This document shows, in pieces, positions 50,059 through 58,200 of a stretch of 58,200 nt of DNA. The position numbers and the translations under genes were made by a program. The notes under the pieces were generated by a model. That model was not told where the DNA came from. It worked only from the letters and a program-made list of their open reading frames with translations, and did not search any database. The number at the start of each line of letters is the position of its first letter. Within the stretch, counting starts at the first letter, position 1. Where the stretch lies: NCBI GenBank assembly GCA_014084085.1, contig NPFB01000030.1:325-58524 (forward strand), written 5' to 3'. Source of the stretch: Hondaea fermentalgiana (lineage: Eukaryota > Sar > Bigyra > Thraustochytrida > Thraustochytriidae).

Positions 50059-51192
50059 ATGGCTGCGCACAATGATGGTATTGGGACTCATGACGAGCAC
50101 CTTACGAGCGACGACAGCATGAAGCTGTACATGCACAAGGAAGATTCGCGCATGAAAAGGATTCTAGGACGCATGAAACTCGAGGCTTTTGAACCAACAT
50201 GGTGGGCAAAGTCCGCATACCCGCAAATGGCCCTTTTCGGGTTTTGGCAGGCCACGCACCTGCTGCGTAACTCCTTCGAACGCACCATCCTCGTCTGCGA
50301 GGATGGTGGCGAGGTCGCCGTCGACAGATTCTTGGAGCCTCGCGGCAGTGAGCTGCCTGAAGATGCGCCGCTTGCCATCTTTTTGCACACGATCACTGGC
50401 GGACGCTACGACACCGCCGAGTTCATGCGGTATGCCCTTCAGCGCGGCTGGCGGCCCTTCTTGCTTGTGAGACGCGGACATTTGGGCACTTTTCTCAAGA
50501 CTCCAAAATTTAATGTCATGGGCTGTAAAGACGACACACAGCTGATGATGGATCACATTGTGGCTCAGTGGCCCAAGGCGCGCTTCGTTGGCGCGATTGG
50601 CATTAGCGCTGGGTCGAACCACATTATCTCATACATTTCGAGGCCAGGCGGAGGACACCCGGTGCAGGCGGCCGTGTCATTGTGTCCGGGATATTCTCTG
50701 CAAGAATCAATGACTTGCTTACGTAAGCAGAGTTTGTTGATGGAACAGCTTTTGATGGTGAGTGCCAAGCTGTTCTTTCTCGCGCCCAATCGATTTCTCC
50801 TTCGAGATGTTGAAGGCTATGAGAAGACCCTGTGGAGCTCCACGGCATGCGACTTTCTCACCGCCTCTTACAAGCTTGCAGGCTATGCATCCAAGGAGGA
50901 ATACCTTGCCACGCAAGACCCCATTGCAAGCAGTCATGAGAATCAGGTACCCTGTTTGATCCTCAATGCTGCTGACGATCCGTTGTGCAGGAGTGAAAAC
51001 ATCAGGATTGATGTGACCTCACGAAGCCACAACTTTGCGCTTCTTGTGACGGACGGAGGATCGCACATTGCCTATCGCGAGGGCGCCTGGGGCGGTTCCT
51101 CGTACATGCATCGCCTTGCCATTGATTTTCTCGAAGCTAGCATGGCCGATCTCGCCAGTGGAGCCGCGGGCGGGCAAGAGGTCAAGACTTAA
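50059..51192 (+). CDS. Alpha/beta-hydrolase (YheT/ABHD1-3-like), copy 2
   Basis: 377 residues, colinear with the gene at 47980 from about residue 34 on. The N-terminal 30 residues and the C-terminal tail (ASGAAGGQEVKT) are different. The catalytic residues are kept: S183 in GISAGS, D306 or D307 in LNAADDPLC, H336 in GSHIAY. The first 135 bases of the shared core are far more alike between the copies than the DNA on either side. It has its own 5' region, so it is a separate gene, not a fused tandem. Substrate unknown. Confidence 0.85.
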   Translation: MAAHNDGIGTHDEHLTSDDSMKLYMHKEDSRMKRILGRMKLEAFEPTWWAKSAYPQMALFGFWQATHLLRNSFERTILVCEDGGEVAVDRFLEPRGSELPEDAPLAIFLHTITGGRYDTAEFMRYALQRGWRPFLLVRRGHLGTFLKTPKFNVMGCKDDTQLMMDHIVAQWPKARFVGAIGISAGSNHIISYISRPGGGHPVQAAVSLCPGYSLQESMTCLRKQSLLMEQLLMVSAKLFFLAPNRFLLRDVEGYEKTLWSSTACDFLTASYKLAGYASKEEYLATQDPIASSHENQVPCLILNAADDPLCRSENIRIDVTSRSHNFALLVTDGGSHIAYREGAWGGSSYMHRLAIDFLEASMADLASGAAGGQEVKT

Positions 51193-51421
51193 AAGAGAGA
51201 GAGAGAGAGAGTCAAGACGCAAGCAACAGCGAATGCCAAACGCTTTTTGCTGAAAATGGCATGCGCACGGAACTAACATTCACCCAATTGCCCATCTCTC
51301 TTTCAAATGAATAAAATGAATGAATGAATGAATGACTGCGAATGCATTGTCGCCATTGTCGCCATCCATGTCACTCGGTCGTAACTCTAGATCCGACCCA
51401 CCGACCAAGCTTATCGCCATT

Positions 51422-51456
<35 letters not shown>

Positions 51457-52012
51457 GTCCATGGAGAGGAAGGGTTTTTGGTGGTCTTCTTGCTCCTGCG
51501 CGCGCGCGCGCGGCCTATTCAGCGATATGTGATGGGACGATCGCACGGACCATTTTTGTGTTTCCGCCCATTCCCACGTCCACGAGCCATTTGCTCTCGC
51601 CATTGTTTCGCTGGCACCCGCGCGTAGGTTCAGGCTCGCGCGTGCCACTCTGCCGAGCGCCCGGTCCTCGCCGCCGCGGCGCCGGGCGGCGGCCGGCAGT
51701 CCTTGAACCCAGCCTGCTGCTGCTGCGACGGTCGGGAAGCGCAAGAGCGAAAACAGCAGCGAAGACAGCGCGCGAAAACTGCGAAAACAGCGAAGGCCCC
51801 GGCGGAACCGTTGCAGATCGAGGACGGAACCGTTTGGATCTTTTCCTTCGCGCCCCTTTTTCCCCTTTTGCTGTCGTTGCGAAGGCGAGCCGCCGCCAGA
51901 CCGAGAAGACGCCGCCGCGTGCGAGCGTCGACGGGCGCGAGGCAAGATCGAGCTTCTCCAGAACCTGCGCGGGCGAGGGCGGAAGAGCGTGTCCAGAAGA
52001 GCCTCGGCGAAG
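51193..52012. promoter_or_regulatory. Spacer upstream of the aminopeptidase gene
   Basis: 820 bp. It shows (GA)n right after the hydrolase stop (51194-51210), (GAAT)n at 51310-51334 and (CT)n at 51424-51453. From 51600 it is GC-rich, as in other 5' regions here. The frames open on the minus strand show no recognisable protein. Confidence 0.65.
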
Positions 52013-54976
52013 ATGGGCGCGGAGCAGTCGGCGCTGGCCAAGAAGGCCGCCAAGAAGAACCGGTACGTGCAGATCGATTGATTCGTTTCCAGACCCGGCG
52101 CCGCGAGACTCCGTTCGAGCTCGCCCTCGCGAGGCCGCCGGAGCGAGGCGCGTCTTGCACCCCGAGAGACAGAATGCCTGCTCGTTGCATGAGGGGAGCA
52201 GGAGAAATGGGGCGACAACGTGCGAACGAGGGACAGAGAATAGAAGCGAAAACAAAAAAAGGAAACTAACGTAGCGAGTGTTGGGCTTGATCATGGAAAA
52301 CGACGTAGTGTGGTCCTGCCCACGGACGTGGAGGTCTTCGAGTATGACCTGACGATCTCGACGAACCTTTCGGGCAACTTTCGGTTCGAAGGCAATGTCC
52401 GCCTCGACGTGGAGGTGACGAAAGCGAATGTGAAAGAGGTGACCCTCCACTCCAAGGAACTTCAGATCCTGGAGGCCTCCTTCAAGACGAAGGGCAGCGA
52501 AAAGGACCTGCGCGTGACAGGTCTCAACTACAACATCAAGAGCAGCACGGTGACGCTCGTCTTCGACGAGGCCCTCCCCGAGGGCGAAGGTTTCATCTCG
52601 ATCGAGTTTATGGGCTTGCACAACGACCAGATGGCCGGCTTCTATCGCAGTGGGTACACGGACCGCGAAGGCAAGAGCGCCGTGATGGTGTCGACGCAGT
52701 TCGAGCCGCTCGACGCGCGACGCTGCTTTCCTTGCTTTGATGAGCCCGCGCGCAAGGCCGTCTTTCGTGCCTCGCTCATTGTCGACGACGGTCTGACCGC
52801 ACTGAGCAATATGCCCGTCGAGTCCGACACCCTCTTGGATGATGGCAAGCGTCGCAAGTTTGTCTTCGCAAAGACCCCGCGCATGAGCACCTACCTTTTG
52901 GCCTTTTGCGTCGGCGACTTTGACTTTGTGGAAGCGACCTCTGGCAACGGAGTCCCTATCCGCGCCTACACGCCGCCAGGCAAGCAGGAAATGGGTCACT
53001 TTGCCCTTGACGTGGCTGTCAAGGCCCTTGATCTTTACGATGACACCTTCAAGGAAGCGTACCCGCTGCCCAAGCTCGATATGATTGCCATTCCCGAGTT
53101 TGCCATGGGCGCCATGGAAAACTGGGGCCTCGTCACCTACCGCGAGGTGGATATTCTCGTTGACTCGGAGCACGCCTCAAGCCAGCAAAAGCAGCGTGTC
53201 GCCACCGTCGTCTGCCACGAGCTGGCTCATCAGTGGTTCGGCAACCTGGTCACTATGGCCTGGTGGGACGGTATTTGGCTGAACGAGGCCTTTGCCTCGT
53301 ACACGCAGGCCTTTGCCATGGCCACCATGTACCCGGAGTGGAGCGTTTGGGAGCAGTACATTTTTTCCGAGATGCAGGGAGGTCTGCGTCTTGATGCCCT
53401 GTTGTCCTCGCACCCGATCCAGGTTCCCGTCGCTGACGCTGACGAATGCATGCAGAATTTCGACGCGATCAGCTACCTCAAGGGCTCCACGGTCGTGCGC
53501 ATGGCGAGCGCCTTTCTTGGCAAGGACGCTTTCGAGAAGGGCCTTCAGGCGTACATGGCGCGGCACAAGTACACGAACACGGAGACCTCTGATCTGTGGA
53601 ACGCCTGGGAAGAGGCCTCGGGCAAGCCTGTCGCCGCAATCATGTCGTCTTGGACGGAGCAGATGGGTTTTCCTGTCGTGACGGTCCGCGCCATGACCTG
53701 GAGCCCTGACGAGTCCACCTGCACTCTTGACCTTGAGCAGTGCTGGTTCATTTCGGATGGTTCGCACCACAAGGATATGAAGACGAAGCTGTGGCAGATC
53801 CCGATCTTTGTCCGTGTGGGCGAAGGTGAGGTCATCGACCTTGGCATCATGTCGAAGCGTACACAAAAGTTTGAAGTCAGCATTCCGCATTCGAAGCGGA
53901 CCTGGATCAAGGTCAACGGCGATCAAAAGGTGCCCATGCGCGTCAACTACGGCCCTGTGGCGGAGGATTCCACGCCGGCCTTTGAGGAGGCGATCCGGTC
54001 CTTGGAAATGCCCGCTACAGACCGTGCTGGCCTGCTTCTTGACACCTACGCGCTCATCAAGGCGGGCACCGTGGACCCGGGCGAGCTCATTAAGCTTTTG
54101 GGCGCCTTTGAGAACGAGACATCGAGCCCGGTCTTCTCGGCCATCGAAGACATCCTGACAGGTCTGCACAAACTCTTGCAGTTCTCCTCCGAGCTTGACA
54201 GCCACTTGGTTGCCCTTGCGAAGCGCATCATCGCCAAGCCTGCTGCGGATATTGGCTGGGACGCCAAGCCGAGCGACGGGCACCTTACGCGCCTGCTGCG
54301 CGCCTCGATCATCCGTCTTCAGGCGCTGTTCATGAGCGACGATCCCGAGATCCAAGAGCAGGCTATCGATCGCTTTGAGCGCTATGCCTCGGATCCAGAG
54401 CAGAACAAGGACGCTTTGCCTTCGGACATCAAGACTGCCGTCATCAAGATTGTGCTCAAGTCGACGTCGGACCCTGGCTACTTTAACAAGTGCCTGGAGC
54501 TCATTGACCTGGCGGACACGGATCAGGCCAAAAAGGAGATCATGTTTGCTCTTGGTCACGCCAAGTCGATGGACCTTAAACGGCGCACGCTTGACTGGTG
54601 CACGTCGGGTGCTGTCAAAAAACAGGACTTTTTCTACGCGATCGGCTCCGTGTCTTCGAGCTCGCGCCAGGGCCTCGAGTTGACGTGGGACTACTTGCAG
54701 GAGAACTTTGACCGCATTCACGAGATGATCCGCACGGCATCCTCTTCGCTTCTTGCAGCGGCGGTAACCAGCTCTTGCGGAGGTTTCGCAAGCAATGCGC
54801 GCGCGGAAGAAATCGAGACCTTTTTTGATGAAAAGTCTGACCGCGACCTCGTTCCCAAGATTTCGCGCACCATCGAGCAGATCATCGAGAACACGCGTGC
54901 GAACGCACAGTTTCTTGAGCACATCGAGTCCTCGAAGGACTTTGAAGAGAGCATCAAGGCCGCTGGAGAGGCATGA
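52013..54976 (+). CDS. M1 puromycin-sensitive-type aminopeptidase with predicted N-myristoylation exon
   Basis: Exons 52013-52062 and 52309-54976 give 905 residues. M1 zinc aminopeptidases of the NPEPPS class remove N-terminal residues from peptides. Motifs: GAMEN at 284-288, zinc site HELAH at 320-324 with the third ligand E343 in NEAF, and a long helical C-terminal ERAP1/NPEPPS-type domain to the end. The gene has no ATG at the 5' edge of exon 2, where the frame continues to the acceptor CGTAG; the short first exon supplies MGAEQSALAKKAAKKN, then R at the junction. That N-terminus fits the myristoylation rule (Gly2, small residue at 3, Ser6) with a basic cluster behind. The start is therefore inferred from splicing and not from homology. 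Confidence 0.9.
52063..52308 (+). other. Spliceosomal intron of the aminopeptidase gene
   Basis: 246 bp, donor GTACGT, ACTAAC branch-like site at 52265-52270, acceptor CGTAG, phase 2. Confidence 0.8.
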
Positions 54977-55503
54977 CAAGTCAGCCTTGAAAAACCGCAT
55001 CACATGGTAGTAGAAAAGGTTTCGACTTGGACGCCGTGATCGCTTGCACCTTTTATTCACAGTTTCAATTTCTCTTTTCTTTTCTCTTTTTTTATACTTT
55101 GATGAACAATTCTTGTCATCGTTTTCGTAGTTTATGTGTCAGGCCAGCAGAGAAACGTGGGCTCCCACATTCCCTTCCTTTGTGGCGCTCGGCATGCTGC
55201 TGTTTTCTTTATAGTAATGTACGGGCTATTTCTTTCCAGAATGCTGATTATGGAAAGAAGCGAGAAATGTCGGTCCTAAAATGTAGGAGACCGAAGAAAA
55301 CGACGTCCTGAACCGTTTCGCAATATACTTTCATGGACGCGGAAAGAAACGAGATCCTGACCCTGGGTGGTGAGTGGTCTGGCCATGCGAGTAAATGTCG
55401 ATTATCTACCAGATGGACTCTGACTGTGTTGTGAAGATGCACGACTCGTCGCGCAGTCAAAGCCAGGTTAGGGCCTAGAATTGAGCTTTAAGTGCAAACG
55501 CTC
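54977..55503. other. Convergent spacer (3' ends of aminopeptidase and Sua5 genes)
   Basis: 527 bp, AT-rich with T-rich runs near 55065-55100. No gene is seen. Confidence 0.8.
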
Positions 55504-56832
55504 TCAAGGGTTTGCAGGCGTGGAAGTAACAAAGGTAAATCTGACTGCCACCTTACCAGAAGCTGCGCGAAACATGCGGTCAGCCACAGAGGCAGCCAGC
55601 GCACCTTTGGCGTGCGAAGCGTCCTGGACAAGAACATGTTTGGCTTCTGTGGACTCGGTCCAGCGAAGCGCGCTAAAGAGTTCTCGTGCAGCTTCTGCGG
55701 CGTCACCACTCTGACTGAGCTCGCGATACGCTAGCACGCTAGACTGCAGCGGCTGCAAGGCTCCTCCAAAGTCGAGAACTACACATGAGGCGAGGTTCAC
55801 GACCTGTGCGCTTGCATCGTTTTCTGCATCGCAGGCTCGCTCGAGACGAAGAGAGCTCTGGCCGGAGACCTCAGTCTCAGAAAGAGCTGCGTCCGACTTT
55901 TCCAAGAGCCAAGTGTCTACGTCGGGGGCATAGTGCGTGATGAGCTGGCCCGGTGCCATGGTTGCGACATCGTCATCTTCGACTGCATGTCCAGGGTTTG
56001 CCGGCGCAGACGCCGTGGCTGAGGCGTCGCGGCTTTGGCTCTCCTCGCTCGGCTTGGACGCGGACGACTTTGAAGGGGCGACAATCTGCGTGTTGACGAA
56101 GCCGGCGCTATCGAGCACGCGACGAATCTCAGCCTCGGGAACTCCACCCTTGCGAAAGAGGACCAGCTCACGCGGCGCGGTATCATCGTCGTCGGCAGCC
56201 GAGGGATCTGCCACCTTGAGAACGGTCGATTCAATGCCGACAGAACACGTTCCCAACTCGACAGGTCCGCCATCGACAACCATGACGTCCTGGTCGCCAA
56301 GATCATCGAGTACATGGTCGGCTGTGGTGGGACTGACGTGGCCAAAACGATTTGCGCTCGGAGCCGCGACAGGGACGTTGCTTTCCTCGAGCAGACGGCG
56401 CGCCACATCGTGCGCAGGGCTACGGACGCCGACAAAACCTGTACCGGCGCAGACCTTGGACGGGACGACATCTTTGGCCTGAAGCACCATGGTGAGAGGG
56501 CCAGGCCAGAAAGCCGTGGCTAGGGCGTCAAAGATACGTCTTGTAGATCCCTGGGCCTTGACGAGTTCTAGCGCTGCATCAGGGCCCAGAACGTGGACGA
56601 TGAGCGGGTCGGTGAGTGGGCGGCCTTTTTTGGTGAAGATGTTTTGCACGGCGACCTCGTCGAGAGCGTTGCCACCGAGACCATAGACCGTCTCGGTGGG
56701 AAAGGCCACGTTGGCGCCTTTGCGGAGCGCCTCGCCTGCTCTGCGCAGACCCTGGGCGTCCGCTGCGACCAGGACAGCCTTCCTGGCAGCTGCCTTCATC
56801 TCCGCAGCCTCCGTGCTGATCGTCTGGTCCAT
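55504..56832 (-). CDS. SUA5: Threonylcarbamoyl-AMP synthase, Sua5 type
   Basis: 442 residues from the ATG at 56832. The enzyme makes threonylcarbamoyl-AMP from threonine, bicarbonate and ATP for the universal tRNA modification t6A at position 37. The YrdC domain spans about 15-220, with FPTETVYGLGGNA at 44-56, KKGRPLTDPL from 68 and APSANRFGHVSPT at 157-169. A long acidic/Ser linker (about 260-300) leads to the Sua5 C-terminal domain, beginning at ITHYAPD and including VLDFGG, AYRELSQSGDAAEAARELF and ADRMFRAASG. The two-domain layout is the yeast Sua5 kind rather than the short human YRDC kind. The frame is open for 29 further codons upstream but without an ATG. Confidence 0.92.
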   Translation of the reverse strand: MDQTISTEAAEMKAAARKAVLVAADAQGLRRAGEALRKGANVAFPTETVYGLGGNALDEVAVQNIFTKKGRPLTDPLIVHVLGPDAALELVKAQGSTRRIFDALATAFWPGPLTMVLQAKDVVPSKVCAGTGFVGVRSPAHDVARRLLEESNVPVAAPSANRFGHVSPTTADHVLDDLGDQDVMVVDGGPVELGTCSVGIESTVLKVADPSAADDDDTAPRELVLFRKGGVPEAEIRRVLDSAGFVNTQIVAPSKSSASKPSEESQSRDASATASAPANPGHAVEDDDVATMAPGQLITHYAPDVDTWLLEKSDAALSETEVSGQSSLRLERACDAENDASAQVVNLASCVVLDFGGALQPLQSSVLAYRELSQSGDAAEAARELFSALRWTESTEAKHVLVQDASHAKGALAASVADRMFRAASGKVAVRFTFVTSTPANP

Positions 56833-58200
56833 GAGAGACAGCGAGCTTGTGTGGATGGAGCTCGCGAAGAAAGGGAAAACCTGCGTAGTCTTCGTGGGCT
56901 CGTCTCGGCCCCGAGGCAAGCGAGCTCAGACTCGATCCGCAGCGAGAGCCACGCGCTGCCGGCCAGCTCAGACGCGAGGAGACTTGCTCGCTCCGAGATC
57001 ACTCCGTCAGTCAGTTCTGCGAGCGTGCGAGAGGAGAGAGCCCTCTCGCCACACGGCCACCCAAATGGGGTCCCCGCGCACACCCCTCCTTCGGCCAAGG
57101 TGTGCGCGCGCACTCCTCTATAGAGAACAGAACGTTCATTCCCTGCAAGAGCCTCCCGCTAGTCGCGTTGTGTCTGTCGGTGTCGAGAGAAGGTCAGTGG
57201 ATCGCGGTGGGGGCTGTCTCCCACATGAATGAGTCGTGCAGGTTTTTCTCCTCCGAGGTATCTTCCGCAGCGAAAAGGCGGCGCGCGGCTGCCGTAGTGG
57301 AGAGATCCTTTCAATCACGCGTTGGCGCATTTCCGTTTCCCGCAGCATAAGTGGCGCGTTCGCGTCCACTGCGACCTTCTCCTCCGCTTTCCTCTGACAT
57401 TTTATCCTCCCCCTGGATGTCGCAGAAGATAGAATTTATCTCCCGCAGAACGCGCGCACACTCGCACAGTCGCGGCGCGTCCCTTTGGCGCAAGTCGCGC
57501 AAAGGGCGTTTCCAGCGCTGCGCGCAGACCCAGCCCCCACTGGCGCGCGCGGCCACAACTGCCGCTTGCTACCTTCCTTCATTTATTTCATCTCCCCTCT
57601 CTCTCTCCGCTCTCTCTACCAAGAAAGTGAAAGCGAAACAGAAAAACTTGAAGGGAAACAATCGGAAAGAAAATGGAGAAAGAAAGGAAGGAAAGGGAAG
57701 AAAGGAAGGAGGGTAGGCCGGCCGGCGCCGCGAATCTCTCGCAAGTGCGGAATTTCCGCGGCCGCAGTGGCGCGGCGCGAATACTTCACTTGCCGCGCCC
57801 CCGGCTGCAGTGGCGGGCGGCGACGCGACCGCCATGCGGCGGTCGTTAGTGGATTGGATTTTTCCCCCCGCGGTCCCCCCTCTCCCTCCGCCCACCTGGC
57901 TGGCCACTGGCCACTGGCGGGCTGGGAGGGGCGGGAAAAACCGCGGCGCAAGTGCAGAAAGCGGCGCGGCCCTCTGCGCCACTGGGCTGTTTCTCGTTTC
58001 CCCCCTTTGCGCGGCGGGCCGGCGCCAGTGGGGGCGGCGCCATGGAAACACTATGGGCGGCGCGTCAAGGGAGGCGAGGGCGGCCTCGAAAGGCGCGGCT
58101 TTGAGTTGAATTCAAAACCGGAAAGAAGCGTCGCGGCAGCGGCGTGGAGCAGCGGGTCGCGAGCGCGCGCGCGGACGAGCCCGGCCCGCCCGGAGGCGGG
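56833..58200. promoter_or_regulatory. Promoter-like region upstream of the Sua5 gene
   Basis: About 1.4 kb of GC-rich DNA with no supported gene. It contains a polypurine run at 57655-57715, CGCAAGTG elements at 57740-57747 and 57947-57954, and their complement CACTTGCC at 57787-57794, plus several CACTGGCG/CGCCAGTG elements (for example 57535-57545, 57911-57919, 58021-58029). It may also hold the promoter of a gene beyond the right edge. Confidence 0.5.

Noticed and set aside
53177..55060. 627-codon minus-strand frame opposite the aminopeptidase
   Set aside because: It is antisense to a gene with clear M1 motifs. Strong GC bias at third codon positions suppresses stop codons on the other strand.
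56833..56919. 29-codon extension of Sua5 as a mitochondrial presequence
   Set aside because: The open part begins with TTG and has no ATG. It would need an upstream exon that I cannot identify.

Overview
The window is nuclear DNA of a eukaryotic microbe, most likely a thraustochytrid-type stramenopile (Labyrinthulomycetes). The organism call is inference from several things: GC-rich genes that are mostly intron-free, short spliceosomal introns with GTAAGT/GTACGT donors, long extracellular EGF-type proteins, and intergenic DNA full of tetranucleotide repeats. I see no operons, no CRISPR array, and no tRNA or rRNA gene that I can support. One assembly gap (100 N) lies at 27009-27108.

Layout, left to right. 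(1) Minus, running off the left edge: the first 1134 codons of a large secreted or membrane-anchored EGF and beta-repeat protein (1-3402). (2) A 5.3 kb repeat-rich spacer. (3) Plus: a sterol 24-C-methyltransferase (8720-9730). (4) Minus: a very long TBCC/C-CAP plus EF-hand plus coiled-coil protein (10241-13987), head-to-head with (5) a small coiled-coil protein (14388-15182). (6) Plus: a giant single-exon BEACH/WD40 protein of 3202 codons (15937-25545). (7) Minus: a two-exon HMG-box protein (25990-26994) next to the assembly gap. (8) Plus: a 147-residue two-pass membrane protein (30161-30604). (9) Minus: a WD40 protein (31407-34646), head-to-head with (10) a GT31-type glycosyltransferase (35207-36484). 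(11) Minus: a two-exon PEX11-like peroxisomal protein (36708-37723). (12) Plus: a three-exon 109-residue protein (41345-41866). (13) Minus: a Ulp2/SENP6-7-like SUMO protease (42089-46714). (14, 15) Plus: two tandem alpha/beta-hydrolase paralogues (47980-49113 and 50059-51192). (16) Plus: an M1 puromycin-sensitive-type aminopeptidase whose separate first exon encodes a predicted myristoylation signal (52013-54976). (17) Minus: a Sua5-type threonylcarbamoyl-AMP synthase (55504-56832). The right 1.4 kb is promoter-like DNA.

The genes belong to general cell biology: sterol alkylation, vesicle traffic, peroxisome division, protein O-glycosylation, SUMO turnover, peptide trimming and tRNA t6A synthesis. 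They do not form one pathway. The clearest large-scale order is strand alternation. Convergent gene pairs are close (about 220-800 bp), while most of the microsatellites and low-complexity DNA sit in the divergent (5') spacers.

The least ordinary items are: the EGF protein whose body is built from repeat types best known to me from phage and viral fibre proteins; the SUMO protease with about 435 residues between its catalytic His and Asp; the lipid-anchor exon on the aminopeptidase; the conversion-like tract between the two hydrolases; a 21-bp perfect inverted repeat in a divergent promoter; a MITE-like inverted-repeat element; and the uniform phase 2 of all five introns found.
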